A stretch of DNA of 64,000 nt from Halobacillus litoralis (GCF_009856415.1 NZ_WMEZ01000002.1:62001-126000); one strand, 5' to 3'. Numbered from the stretch's first letter, positions 29,218 to 38,349 are shown. The notes: generated by a model not told the origin, from the sequence alone. A program made the numbers and translations.

Positions 29218-31767
29218 ATGCACAAACCATCCAAAAAAATCTCCCGCTTAGTTGCTACTACGGCTATTGCGGCTACGGTACTCGCAGCACAAGCACCGAA
29301 CGTACTAGCGGTAACACAACCCCATCCTGATCAAGAGCTGAACCAGGAGGCTGTAAAAAAACAACTTCAAGTAGAAGGTGTGGAACAGCTTGAAAATGGA
29401 GTGAAGCTCGATTTATCCTCTGATCAAAACGCTTTTATTCGCCTTTTCTCTGAAGATATGGCGAAAGTTTCAATTTTAAAAGAAGGTGAAGAAGAGTATT
29501 TCTCTGAAGCCATCAGCAAAAAAGAGTGGGACACTCCATCTTTTGATGTTTCTGAAGAGAAAGGCGAAATCACCCTCACTACTGACGAAATCACCATCAA
29601 AATTAAAAAAGAACCTTTCGGCATTAAATTCCTGGACAAAGAAGGAAATGTGATCAACGAAGATTACATGCAAAATGGTTCTGGATATGATGGAGAAAAG
29701 CCTTACGTTTATAAAAAGACCACAGAAGATGAAGCCTTTTACGGATTCGGTGAACAATCCGGTCTTGAAGTGAACCAACGTGGGAAAAGCATCGGAATGT
29801 TCAACACAGATGCATATGCATATGAAACAGACACGAAATACTTATACACATCCATTCCATTCTTCATCGGTCTGAAAGATGAAAAAGCATACGGAATGTT
29901 TTTCGATAACACGAACCGTTCTTATTTTGAAATGGCGAGTGAAAGTGACGATTATTATTACTTCTACGCAGATGACGGTACGTTGAACTATTACTTCATG
30001 TACGGTCCTGAAATTGAAGATGTACTTGATCGTTACACAGAATTGACAGGTAAGATGGACAAGCCTGCCAAGTGGACGCTTGGTTTGCACCAGTCCAAAT
30101 GGGAATACTCAGCTGATGATATCGAACGTGTAGCGGAAACGTATCGTGAAAAAGAGATTCCAGTAGACACCATGCACTTTGATATCGACTATATGGATGA
30201 ATACCGTGTCTTCACTTGGTCTGATAAGTTCGGTGACGATGCGCTTCATCAAAAACTAGATGACATGAACTTCAAAAAAATCACAATCAACGATCCAGCC
30301 GTCAAAAAAGATCCTGGCTACTTCATGTACGATGAAGGTACAGCCAACGACTATTGGGCAAAGAACCCTGATGGATCTAACTTTGTAGGTGAAGTTTGGC
30401 CTGGAGATTCCATGTTCCCTGACTTTTCAAAGGAAGAGGTACGTGACTGGTGGGCAAGTAAGCATGACATCCTTTTCGACAAAGGAATCGATGGCGTATG
30501 GAATGATATGAACGAGCCTGCTGTGTTTGATGGTCCATACCACACCATGCCACTGGATGTGACATTCGGTGAAGGAGAAAACAAACGAACGCACGAGGAA
30601 TACCATAACCTTTATGGACATGATGAAGCGGAAGCTACATATGATGCTTTTGAAATGTATAAGCCGAATGAGCGTCCGTTCGTTTTGACACGTGATATGT
30701 ACGCGGGTTCTCAACGTTACGCAGCTCTTTGGACAGGTGATAATGTAAGTGAATGGGATCACTTAGAGATGTCTCTTCCAATGAACATGAACGTCGGCCT
30801 TTCCGGTGTACCATTCGTAGGAAATGATATTGGTGGTTTCGCTGGACGCCCGGATGCAGAAATGTTCGCACGCTGGATCGAAGTCGGCGCCTTCCTTCCA
30901 TTTTCTCGTATTCACTATGATAGTGATAAGAAAGCAGAAGGCAAGAAACAAGCACAAGAACCTTGGGCTTTCGGTCAAGAGGTTGAGGACATCAGTAAGA
31001 AATACATCGAGATGCGCTACAAACTGATGCCTTATCTTTATAATGCATTCATAGACGCTGCCGAACAAGGGACTCCTGTTCAACAACCGCTTGTTTATCA
31101 ATTCCAAGATGACGAAAATACTTACAATGTAAGTGATCAATTCATGTTTGGAAAAGCAATGATGCTTGCACCAATTGTTGAACCAGGACAAACCGAACGT
31201 GATGTTTACTTGCCTGAAGGAGAAACGTGGATTGATTATTGGACGGGTGAAGAGTTTGACGGAGGTCAGACCATCACGACAGAAGCACAACTTGATCACC
31301 TTCCGATTTACGTCAAAAAGGATTCTATGATCCCTACTCGTGAAGTACAGCAATATACAGGTGAAAAGCCACTGGAAAACCTTGTTCTAGACACCTACTT
31401 GGATGAGAAAGCCACTTATTCCTTCTATGAAGATGATGGGGCAACATTAGATTACAAGGATGGCGAGTACAATGTGACGGACCTGGAAGTAAAACGGAAA
31501 GGGAAGCACATTGAATTCAAGAAAAAAGAGAAAGCTACAGGCTACGATACTGACTTAGAATCTTACACGCTGAAGCTTAATGGCGAAGAAGCACCTAAAC
31601 GTGTACGTGCTGCAAAAGCGAAGTACAAGGAAGTCAGCTCTGTAGAGGAAGTGAAATCGACGCAAGAGTCCTTCTTCTATGACAAGGAAGAACAAGCTCT
31701 GTATGTGAATGTTCCAGCTGATGAAAAGCATAAAGTGAAGATTTTCTTCAATGGTAAAAAGAAGTAA
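29218..31767 (+). CDS. Secreted glycoside hydrolase family 31 (alpha-glucosidase type)
   Basis: An 849-residue secreted GH31 enzyme. Residues 1-31 are a Sec signal peptide (charged start, hydrophobic core, cleavage near VLA). The catalytic nucleophile is predicted as D430 in WNDMNEP and the acid/base as D508 in WTGDN. The enzyme contains the GH31 N-terminal beta-sandwich, a TIM barrel and a C-terminal beta domain with a DUF5110-like region (DTYLDEKATYSFYEDDG). The ribosome site is GAGGTG. It probably removes glucose or isomaltosyl units from alpha-glucans outside the cell. Next to it is a GH66 enzyme. Confidence 0.93.
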   Translation: MHKPSKKISRLVATTAIAATVLAAQAPNVLAVTQPHPDQELNQEAVKKQLQVEGVEQLENGVKLDLSSDQNAFIRLFSEDMAKVSILKEGEEEYFSEAISKKEWDTPSFDVSEEKGEITLTTDEITIKIKKEPFGIKFLDKEGNVINEDYMQNGSGYDGEKPYVYKKTTEDEAFYGFGEQSGLEVNQRGKSIGMFNTDAYAYETDTKYLYTSIPFFIGLKDEKAYGMFFDNTNRSYFEMASESDDYYYFYADDGTLNYYFMYGPEIEDVLDRYTELTGKMDKPAKWTLGLHQSKWEYSADDIERVAETYREKEIPVDTMHFDIDYMDEYRVFTWSDKFGDDALHQKLDDMNFKKITINDPAVKKDPGYFMYDEGTANDYWAKNPDGSNFVGEVWPGDSMFPDFSKEEVRDWWASKHDILFDKGIDGVWNDMNEPAVFDGPYHTMPLDVTFGEGENKRTHEEYHNLYGHDEAEATYDAFEMYKPNERPFVLTRDMYAGSQRYAALWTGDNVSEWDHLEMSLPMNMNVGLSGVPFVGNDIGGFAGRPDAEMFARWIEVGAFLPFSRIHYDSDKKAEGKKQAQEPWAFGQEVEDISKKYIEMRYKLMPYLYNAFIDAAEQGTPVQQPLVYQFQDDENTYNVSDQFMFGKAMMLAPIVEPGQTERDVYLPEGETWIDYWTGEEFDGGQTITTEAQLDHLPIYVKKDSMIPTREVQQYTGEKPLENLVLDTYLDEKATYSFYEDDGATLDYKDGEYNVTDLEVKRKGKHIEFKKKEKATGYDTDLESYTLKLNGEEAPKRVRAAKAKYKEVSSVEEVKSTQESFFYDKEEQALYVNVPADEKHKVKIFFNGKKK

Positions 31768-31860
31768 GCAGGCAAGCCTGAATGACCATCTAATCCTATC
31801 CTTATCGTAAGATGATTACACATTTTAAAGAAATTCCCATCTAACATATTCATTAAATCA

Positions 31861-31893
31861 ACATGGCTAGCAGATGATCTGCTAGCCATTTGT
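31861..31893 (+). terminator. Hairpin terminator between GH31 and GH66
   Basis: The stem ATGGCTAGCAGAT with a perfect complement, single-base loop, followed by a weak T-rich tail. Some read-through to the GH66 gene is likely. Confidence 0.7.
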
Positions 31894-31911
31894 TATAAGG
31901 CTGATCTACTT

Positions 31912-33657
31912 ATGAGAACAAAAATACTGATGATACTATTCTTTCTAGTGGTCGTTCTACTCTTTGTCTTTCAATCGTTTGATTCTAGAGATGAGAGCAC
32001 GGAAATCGAACACCTTTCAAAAGACCAAGCAAAGTATCAACCAGGCAATGAAGTACACTTCAATGCTCAATTAAACCATAACTCTTCCACTGCTTTTATT
32101 GTGAACTATTACTACAAAGGAACAAAGATTGATCAAATGAAGGTCACACCGGAAGAGTCGGTTATGGAGTGGAAATGGAAACCTCCTGAAACCGACCATC
32201 AAGGCTATTTAGTCGAAGTCCTCTCAAGTTCTACAGACAAAGAAAGGGAAACTATTGCCGTGGACGTCTCTTCTTCCTGGACGGCTTTTCCTAGATATGG
32301 GTTTCTATCTCATTTTTCCGGTATCGAATATGATCAACAACAAAAAGTAATGGACACCTTAGCTCGTTTTCATATCAATGCCATCCAATTTTACGACTGG
32401 CACGATGAGCATCACCAACCACTTAAATTTGAGAATGAAAAGCCATTGGATAGGTGGGCCAACATAGCCAGCGAACCCGTAGAATTTAAAACAGTAGAAG
32501 AGTATATTGATTTAGCTCATCATCATGGCATGCAGGCGATGGCATACAATCTTTTATACGGAACCCTATCAGGAGCGGAGCACGATGGTGTTCGTCCGGA
32601 GTGGTATGTGTATAAAGACAAGAGCACAACCGCAGTAGATCGCCACGCCCTTCCTGACAATTGGAAAAGCGATATCTTCTTAACCGACCCTGGAAATCCA
32701 GCATGGCAGAACTATATTTTTGAAAAACAACAGACTGTGTATGATGCTCTCTCTTTTGATGGATGGCATATTGATCAATTAGGGGACCGCGGGGATGTTT
32801 TCAAGCATTCAGGAGACCCTTTGTGGATGAAGCAAAGTTATCAATATTTCCTGGAAGCTGTGAGAGAAAGGTTTCCCGATTATTCTTTCATTATGAATGC
32901 AGTCAATCAATATGGCCAAGAGGAAATTTCCAATGCCGGTGCTCCATTTTTGTACACGGAAGTATGGGACCCCATCACAACCTACGAACAGTTAAAAAAC
33001 ATCATAATTGAGAATAAACAAAAGTGGAATAAAAACACCGTATTGGCTGCATACATGAATTATGACCGCGCCGATCAAGAAGGCGCATTTAACCTTCCTG
33101 GCATTTTGCTTACAGACGCACTAATTTTTGCTCATGGTGGTGCCCATATCGAACTCGGAGAACATATGCTGTCCAAAGAGTATTTTCCAAACGATCACTT
33201 GATGATGACAAAAGATTTAAAAGAGCGGCTCCTTCATTACTATGACTTCATGGTTGGGTATCAAAACCTTTTACGAGGACATGAACTTTCTCCGGATGAG
33301 TTAGCGATTTCTTCAAATACAGTGAATGTCTCCCTTCAACCAGAAAAGGGATCGGTCTATGCATTCAGCAAAAAAACAAAGGACAAAAAGATTGTTCACG
33401 TGCTTAATTTTACAGATGTAGAGCATATGAATTGGCGTGATCCGAACGATACACAAAAAAAGCCCGAAGAAAAAAAAGATATCTCTATGCAAGTAGATGA
33501 AACGCGCCAAGTGGACAAAGTTTGGATGGCGTCCCCTGATTCGAAGAAAGGGGTTCCTGTACCTGTTGAATTTGACCAAACCGATGGGCGACTCTCCTTC
33601 ACCCTTCCTCACTTGGAATACTGGAACATGATTGCCATTGAATACAAAGGAAAATAA
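31912..33657 (+). CDS. Glycoside hydrolase family 66 (dextranase / CITase type)
   Basis: A 581-residue GH66 enzyme. The first ~23 residues are a hydrophobic helix without a lipobox, so it is probably membrane-anchored facing outward. Family features are PRYGFLSHFSG at the start of the catalytic domain, the predicted nucleophile D288 in DGWHIDQLGDRG and the acid/base E350 in YTEVWDP. GH66 enzymes hydrolyse alpha-1,6-glucan or form cyclic isomaltooligosaccharides; the CITase-type insertion was not seen. With the adjacent GH31 it suggests dextran degradation. Confidence 0.9.
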   Translation: MRTKILMILFFLVVVLLFVFQSFDSRDESTEIEHLSKDQAKYQPGNEVHFNAQLNHNSSTAFIVNYYYKGTKIDQMKVTPEESVMEWKWKPPETDHQGYLVEVLSSSTDKERETIAVDVSSSWTAFPRYGFLSHFSGIEYDQQQKVMDTLARFHINAIQFYDWHDEHHQPLKFENEKPLDRWANIASEPVEFKTVEEYIDLAHHHGMQAMAYNLLYGTLSGAEHDGVRPEWYVYKDKSTTAVDRHALPDNWKSDIFLTDPGNPAWQNYIFEKQQTVYDALSFDGWHIDQLGDRGDVFKHSGDPLWMKQSYQYFLEAVRERFPDYSFIMNAVNQYGQEEISNAGAPFLYTEVWDPITTYEQLKNIIIENKQKWNKNTVLAAYMNYDRADQEGAFNLPGILLTDALIFAHGGAHIELGEHMLSKEYFPNDHLMMTKDLKERLLHYYDFMVGYQNLLRGHELSPDELAISSNTVNVSLQPEKGSVYAFSKKTKDKKIVHVLNFTDVEHMNWRDPNDTQKKPEEKKDISMQVDETRQVDKVWMASPDSKKGVPVPVEFDQTDGRLSFTLPHLEYWNMIAIEYKGK

Positions 33658-33660
33658 ACA

Positions 33661-33688
33661 AAAACCCCACCGCGTCCGGTGGGGTTTT
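33661..33688. terminator. Bidirectional terminator between GH66 and the MFS gene
   Basis: The stem AAAACCCCACCG/CGGTGGGGTTTT lies between the two convergent genes and has A/T tails both ways. Confidence 0.9.
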
Positions 33689-33692
33689 TGTG

Positions 33693-34862
33693 TTATTGCT
33701 GGATGGCTTCTTGTTTATACGTTTGTCGACCACGTGTAATGGAGAAATAGGCGGTGGCCAGTGCGACAAGCACAAAGAATCCTCCAACTGTAGCGTTATG
33801 AATAACGGAACTCTGCTCAATGACAATTCCACCGATGGAAGAACCAAAAGCAATACCGAAATGTAACGCAGAGTTATTCAAGCTTTGCTGAATATCTGAC
33901 GTTTCAGGTGCCGAAGAAATCAGATAATTTTGTTGTGCAGGCGTTACTGCCCAGCTCAATGCACTCCAAATCACCATCACCATTAAGAATAATGGTAGGG
34001 AGAACGTGACATGCGGAATTGTGAAAATAGCGACCGCAAAGACTAGGATTATGCCTAGGATGCTTCTCTCAGATCCAAATTTGTCTGATAAGAAACCTCC
34101 GACTCCTCCACCCATAACGGCAGCGACACCGAAGATGAAGTAAACAATGCTCACCCAAGTCCCGTTCATCCCCATTTCCGATTTAAGGAACGGAGTCAGA
34201 TAAGCATACAGGGCAAGGTGCCCGGTCAAAAACAAGAACGAGGTCAGCTGTGCAGAAAAAATCTTTTTATCTTTCAACGTCCGTAGTTGCTCTTTAACAG
34301 AAATAACAGGTTTCGGAGCAATATTACCTAACGAAATCCATACAGCCACAAAAGAGAGCAGAGTCATTACACTAATCAGTAGAAACGGTGCTCTCCATCC
34401 AAAGCTATTGCCAATGGTGAGCCCAATGGGTACTCCTAGAACAAGGGAACCACTAATGCCCATAAAGATGGTACCAATTGCTCTCCCTCTATACTCTTTA
34501 GTAACAATGGCAGAAGCAATCGTCACAGCGAGCACGACAAGCAATGATCCACTCGCTGCTGTTAATACTCTTGCCAGCATGATTGTAGAATAATTCGGAC
34601 TCAAGTAGGCGAGCATGTTTCCAAGAAAGAAAATAACCAACGTGACAAGCATCAATTTTTTCCGGTCAAACCGAGCGGTTGCCGTAAGTAAAATCGGTGA
34701 GGCCACCCCAAATACCAAAGAAAAAATAGTGATCAATAGACCAGCTTGACCAAGGGTAATACCAAGATCATCGGCAACAAGGTCTAAAATTCCACCGATA
34801 ATCAATTCAACGGTTCCAACGACAAAGGCAACAAGTGCTAACAAATAAACTTTTTTATTCAT
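33693..34862 (-). CDS. MFS drug-efflux type transporter
   Basis: A 389-residue MFS protein with 12 predicted helices. The signature between helices 2 and 3 (TARFDRKKLMLV) and the motif-C-like segment in helix 5 (GISGSLVLGVPIGLTIG) fit the DHA1 drug:H+ antiporter family. Nearest known types are YtbD/AraJ-like exporters. Substrate unknown. A palindromic operator precedes it. Confidence 0.88.
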   Translation of the reverse strand: MNKKVYLLALVAFVVGTVELIIGGILDLVADDLGITLGQAGLLITIFSLVFGVASPILLTATARFDRKKLMLVTLVIFFLGNMLAYLSPNYSTIMLARVLTAASGSLLVVLAVTIASAIVTKEYRGRAIGTIFMGISGSLVLGVPIGLTIGNSFGWRAPFLLISVMTLLSFVAVWISLGNIAPKPVISVKEQLRTLKDKKIFSAQLTSFLFLTGHLALYAYLTPFLKSEMGMNGTWVSIVYFIFGVAAVMGGGVGGFLSDKFGSERSILGIILVFAVAIFTIPHVTFSLPLFLMVMVIWSALSWAVTPAQQNYLISSAPETSDIQQSLNNSALHFGIAFGSSIGGIVIEQSSVIHNATVGGFFVLVALATAYFSITRGRQTYKQEAIQQ

Positions 34863-34884
34863 AATTTCATGACCCTCTCTATTA

Positions 34885-34906
34885 GGTTACCACTACAATG
34901 GTAACC
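34885..34906 (-). promoter_or_regulatory. Palindromic operator before the MFS gene
   Basis: GGTTACCA-N6-TGGTAACC, a perfect 8-bp inverted repeat 23 bases before the MFS start codon. HxlR- and MarR-type repressors bind sites of this kind. No regulator gene is adjacent. Confidence 0.6.
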
Positions 34907-35009
34907 ATACAGAAAGGATAAAACAAGAGGAAATGTTTACGTTTTTCATTCCTCCATGTATTCTAAATCTAAAGCATCAATAAAATGATTCCATTACACT
35001 AAAGCTCCC

Positions 35010-35534
35010 GATTGTGGAAGACTCAGTTTCGAGATGTTCCCGGGGTTCGTTGCCTGGTTGAGCGTTAGGGGTGGCTGGGAAGCCACTCGCTTTCCTGTGG
35101 GGGAGCGCCGAGCTTCCTCGGACTGCGTCCTGCGGGATCTCGCCTATCTCCTTCTCCCACGGGAGTCTCGCAGCTTCCCAAACACCCCATTCCATGTAAG
35201 GGAGAAACGAACCCCTATACCAAGTTGGCCTGTCTCTCCATTATCCCACCGATAGAAGTATGAAGCGCTCTGTATCAAGCCTTTACGTACTCTGGAGCGG
35301 TTTATACGATCCGCTTCTTCAATCATAAATACCGATTATTGCGGAAGTGGTTTCGAGAATCTTCCATGACAAAGGGGCGGAGGGGAATGGCGAGACTCCT
35401 GCGGGAACAGAGTGCTTGGTGAGACCCCGGAAGGCGTTAGCCTGAGGAGGCTCACCGCGCTCCCGCGGAAAGCGAGTCATTCCCCGCAGCCCCACCCACT
35501 CAACAAGAGTCTCGAAACTGAGTCTTCCACAATC
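35010..35534. repeat. Composite intergenic repeat, copy III (full length)
   Basis: A 525-bp element bounded by perfect 25-bp terminal inverted repeats at 35010-35034 and 35510-35534; each contains GAAGACTCAGTTTCGAGA. It is in the reverse orientation to copies I and IV: module B at about 35035-35230, AT-rich spacer about 35230-35348, module A about 35349-35509. Each module is itself an imperfect palindrome. It lies between the MFS and TrmB genes. Frames crossing it are not credible genes. Confidence 0.85.
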
Positions 35535-35598
35535 CTGCCATTATTGAAGAAGGTTATTCTACAACTCATCTAAAATCTGTTCACAAAAAGTGAGGTAC

Positions 35599-36360
35599 AT
35601 GATGTTACAGAAATTCGGATTTACTCAATATGAAAGCCAAGTTTTTGAAGTCCTTACAGCAAGCGAAGAACCGATGGATGCTACATCCATCGTCAAGTAC
35701 TCCCAAGTCCCAAAATCGAAGATCTATGAAGTCCTTCAGCGCTTAGTTGAAAAAGGGTTGATTCTCACTTCTTTTCAAGAAAGAAAAAAACTTTACACGG
35801 CCCTTTCACTGGAAACGACCATTGATAAGCTGACAGATGAATTTCAAGCCAATATCGACGAAATAAGAAATACGACTTTTAAACTTCATGATTCGGATGA
35901 ACGGGTTTGGACCATCCAAAATAATTCTTCCATCAATGCTTTGTTAAGAGAGCGAATTCAAAACGCGAGGAAAGAAATACTGGTGACCGGGTGGAGTGAT
36001 GAATTAGCCCCTCTTCTTCCTCTTCTGGAAGAAAAAAAGAAAGAAGGCCTCGAAGTAGAGCTTCTTTCTGTTGGTGAACTGGACCCAGGGAAGCTGCATG
36101 CCCATGTCCTTTTACCGGACGAAAAACATGAAGCCCTTGAAAGGCACAAGCTCATGATCATTGACCACGAGGAAATTTTATTTGCAGGTGTGGAGGGCGA
36201 TACGTTCCAAGGCATTCATACCTTATCCAAACCATTAGTGAAATTCTTTACTGAATTCTTCTATCATGATGTGGCATTGACTGAAATTACGAAGAAATAC
36301 GAGGAAATACTCATGGCCGATGAAGAGATTAAGGAAATTCTTATGAAGCTAAGATACTGA
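35599..36360 (+). CDS. TrmB-family transcriptional regulator
   Basis: A 253-residue regulator. Residues ~1-75 form a TrmB-type winged helix (FTQYESQVFEVL...SQVPKSKIYEVLQRLVEKGLI). The C-terminal part resembles the phospholipase-D-like sensor domain of TrmB proteins (INALLRERIQNARKEILVTGW, ERHKLMIIDHEEILFAG). TrmB regulators often sense sugars; GH31 and GH66 genes lie 2-6 kb away, but the repeat and MFS gene intervene, so a link is only a possibility. The start is ATG 35599 or 35602; a GTG three codons earlier overlaps the GTGAGG site. Confidence 0.85.
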   Translation: MMLQKFGFTQYESQVFEVLTASEEPMDATSIVKYSQVPKSKIYEVLQRLVEKGLILTSFQERKKLYTALSLETTIDKLTDEFQANIDEIRNTTFKLHDSDERVWTIQNNSSINALLRERIQNARKEILVTGWSDELAPLLPLLEEKKKEGLEVELLSVGELDPGKLHAHVLLPDEKHEALERHKLMIIDHEEILFAGVEGDTFQGIHTLSKPLVKFFTEFFYHDVALTEITKKYEEILMADEEIKEILMKLRY

Positions 36361-36372
36361 TGTTATAACGAT

Positions 36373-36402
36373 AAAAAAGGCGCCCTTGTTGGACGCCTTT
36401 TT
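36373..36402. terminator. Bidirectional terminator after the TrmB gene
   Basis: The stem AAAAGGCGCCC.. with GGACGCCTTTTT and A/T tails serves the regulator (plus) and the small gene at 36403 (minus). Confidence 0.85.
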
Positions 36403-36642
36403 CTATACCTTTTCTACCACATAAGCTTTCTTTTCACGGAAATACTTTTCTCCATCCTCAGAGGAATGTTCAAAAAACCCTTCAAATGCATCGACGACTT
36501 TATACTCTCTTTCAGGTTCTGTGAAAAGTTGTGAATCATTGTTAGAAAGAACAAGTACATCTGTCGTGGATACAAAACTGTCTAACTCTTTTGCCTTGTA
36601 ATTTTTACCGACTTCTACATCACTCAAACGATGTTGTGTCAT
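36403..36642 (-). CDS. Small hypothetical protein
   Basis: A 79-residue acidic protein that I cannot assign. It contains KNYKAKELDSFVSTTDVLVLSNNDSQL and ends in FREKKAYVVEKV. The ATG at 36642 follows AAGGTGG by eight bases; an ATG four codons earlier overlaps that site. It lies downstream of the kinase gene, 65 bp away, and may share its transcript. It has no signal peptide or membrane helix. Confidence 0.65.
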   Translation of the reverse strand: MTQHRLSDVEVGKNYKAKELDSFVSTTDVLVLSNNDSQLFTEPEREYKVVDAFEGFFEHSSEDGEKYFREKKAYVVEKV

Positions 36643-36707
36643 GTCACATTCCACCTTTCTAATTCAGGGTTTTCCCAGAAAAATGGATAATCAAACAACA
36701 GAACCGT

Positions 36708-37304
36708 CTAAATCGGCAACAACCTTTTACGATACAAACGGATGATAAACTCTATAAAAAATCGCGGGAATTTTTTCGGGACATAGCGGCGCTGATAAAA
36801 GGTTTCATAGGCTTTTTTCAAGTCACGCCAATGCGGACAATCAAACTCCTGCGTGAAGCGAACCACATCAATCACTTTCACTTCTCCATCTGTAGTGAGC
36901 AGAATGTTCTTCAGGTGGGTATCAGAAGGATTAAATCCTAAACGACAGGCAAATTCAAGCGCCTCATCTACACGCTGGACCATCTCTTCCGTAATCGCTA
37001 CCCCATTGACGAGACAGTCATAAAAAGTGATGCCTTCCACGTACTGCATCGTCAAATAGCCCTCTCCTTGTTCATAAAAAGCTGGAAAGAACTCATGGTT
37101 GTTCAGTTTTTCGTACACTTCCCCTTCAATATGTGCCAAGTCCTCATAACCTGGATAAAAAATCTTGATCGCAAGGGCAGTTCCCTTCAAACGGTAGACC
37201 ACGGCACTTCTTCCCTGGCCAATCCACTGAAACTCTTGGGGAACAACGATAGCACGGTCCCCGTCAAACTGTACTTTTCCAACCAAATCTTTGATATTCC
37301 CCAT
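36708..37304 (-). CDS. YrzF-like Ser/Thr protein kinase
   Basis: A 198-residue kinase-fold protein of the YrzF/YrzF-like group. The nucleotide loop is WIGQGRSAVVYR, the catalytic lysine is in LAIKIFYPG, the catalytic loop NPSDTHLKNILL (D-x4-N in place of HRD), and the metal site is VIDVVRF (DVxR in place of DFG). The C-terminal tail is basic. It could phosphorylate protein or small molecules, so the kinase label rests on fold. Divergent from the Fur-regulated gene, 137 bp away. Confidence 0.78.
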   Translation of the reverse strand: MGNIKDLVGKVQFDGDRAIVVPQEFQWIGQGRSAVVYRLKGTALAIKIFYPGYEDLAHIEGEVYEKLNNHEFFPAFYEQGEGYLTMQYVEGITFYDCLVNGVAITEEMVQRVDEALEFACRLGFNPSDTHLKNILLTTDGEVKVIDVVRFTQEFDCPHWRDLKKAYETFYQRRYVPKKFPRFFIEFIIRLYRKRLLPI

Positions 37305-37382
37305 AAAGATTCTCCTCTATGAAAAAGCCATTTTATATATATCATTATACCAAAATTATCAGAAAAAGAAGCGCATTTTTGT

Positions 37383-37412
37383 TTGACATTGATAATCATT
37401 ATCAACTATTAT
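37383..37412 (+). promoter_or_regulatory. Fur box within a sigma-A promoter
   Basis: The perfect palindrome TTGATAATCATTATCAA (37389-37405) matches the Fur consensus. It fills the spacer between TTGACA (37383-37388) and TATTAT (37407-37412), 18 bases apart. Iron-loaded Fur should block this promoter, which drives the IDEAL-type gene at 37442. Confidence 0.88.
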
Positions 37413-37441
37413 TGTTTTATCACCTTGAAAGGAGAATGGCT

Positions 37442-37828
37442 ATGGAGAATACCTTAACCGTTCTACAAACGTTCACATATGAAAAAGGCAATCAAGAATG
37501 TACGTGCCATGAAATCATTGAATTTACCCAAGGCGATCATCTTCACATCCTTGAAGATCCCTTTTATGTAGATCATGCCGGCTGGTATATCGCTGTTAGA
37601 AAAAATGATACGGATCCTTTTTATATGTCCATTCCTTTTATCGACGAAAAGTACGAAGATCGTTCACTCTATACAGAAATGGATTTAGAATTAGCAATTC
37701 TTGTCCATCAACACCAGATCGATCAGTCCCTTATATATAAGAATAAATCCGAATTCCTTTACCATAAAAAAGAACTGGATCAATTGATGATGATACACCC
37801 GAAACACATGTTAGCTAATAAAGAATAA
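37442..37828 (+). CDS. Fur-regulated IDEAL-type protein
   Basis: A 128-residue protein. Residues ~80-120 (YTEMDLELAILVHQHQIDQSLIYKNKSEFLYHKKELDQL) resemble the IDEAL domain found in Bacillus regulators; the N-terminal part (LEDPFYVDHAGWYIAVRKND) is a small beta-rich region with SH3-like appearance. The start at 37442 is seven bases after AAGGAG. A perfect Fur box lies in its promoter, so it should be induced by iron starvation. The function is unknown. Confidence 0.75.
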   Translation: MENTLTVLQTFTYEKGNQECTCHEIIEFTQGDHLHILEDPFYVDHAGWYIAVRKNDTDPFYMSIPFIDEKYEDRSLYTEMDLELAILVHQHQIDQSLIYKNKSEFLYHKKELDQLMMIHPKHMLANKE

Positions 37829-37860
37829 GCTTTTTTAAAGAAGTTACGAATGTGTTAAAA

Positions 37861-37884
37861 AAGAGGCGCTGGTATGCGCCTCTT
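37861..37884 (-). terminator. Terminator after the SASP gene
   Basis: The stem AAGAGGCGC/GCGCCTCTT with a T-run on the minus strand overlaps the SASP stop codon. Confidence 0.75.
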
Positions 37885-38140
37885 ACTTTTGATCTTGTTC
37901 CATCTGCTGTTGTGCTCTGAGAATCAATTCTTTTACCATTCGGCCACCAATTTGCCCACCGATTTTACCGGCATCCCTCGTAGACAAATCACCATTGTTT
38001 CCTTTTTTTAAAGGGATCCCTTGTTCCTTTGCCACTTCATATTTCGTTTGATCGGGAGAGGAAGACTGGAGGAGGTCCGCTTTCATTTGATCAAGTCCTG
38101 CCCTCGCTTCTGGAACAAGCAGTTTATTTCTTCGGGCCAT
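37883..38140 (-). CDS. Alpha/beta-type small acid-soluble spore protein
   Basis: An 85-residue SASP that coats spore DNA and protects it from UV and heat. The germination-protease site is in KYEVAKEQGI, which departs slightly from the usual EIASE; the DNA-binding segment is LSTRDAGKIGGQIGGRMVKELILRAQQQM. The start has a ribosome site after the neighbouring gene. Expected to be made in the forespore under sigma-G. Confidence 0.92.
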   Translation of the reverse strand: MARRNKLLVPEARAGLDQMKADLLQSSSPDQTKYEVAKEQGIPLKKGNNGDLSTRDAGKIGGQIGGRMVKELILRAQQQMEQDQK

Positions 38141-38142
38141 CT

Positions 38143-38349
38143 TCAGTCACGCTTCTTTCCTTTTTTGATAGCCTCACCTTTATGACTGATCAACTGACCG
38201 TTTTCATCCACTTCATCAATCTTGGCATCGTACGTACCCTCTGTCAGTGTGTCGGATACTTGCTCCTGTGTTATAGATAAGCCCTGGGAACTGAAGTCAT
38301 CCATGTTTTGATTTTGATTACGGTTGGGTTTGTTTTGCTTTTGCTTCAT
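38143..38349 (-). CDS. DUF4025 (YozQ-like) small protein
   Basis: A 68-residue hydrophilic protein with SSQGLSITQEQVSDTLTEGTYDAKIDEVD, as in the YozQ/DUF4025 family of spore formers, and a lysine-rich tail. The start at 38349 (MKQKQNKPNRNQ) follows AAAGGAGGAG; the open frame above it has no ribosome site. It ends two bases before the SASP start, so the two are cotranscribed. Function unknown, likely spore related. Confidence 0.75.
   Translation of the reverse strand: MKQKQNKPNRNQNQNMDDFSSQGLSITQEQVSDTLTEGTYDAKIDEVDENGQLISHKGEAIKKGKKRD

Noticed and set aside
30763-31353. 196-codon minus frame inside the GH31 gene
   Set aside because: Antisense to a well-supported gene, with no ribosome site and a composition typical of shadow frames.
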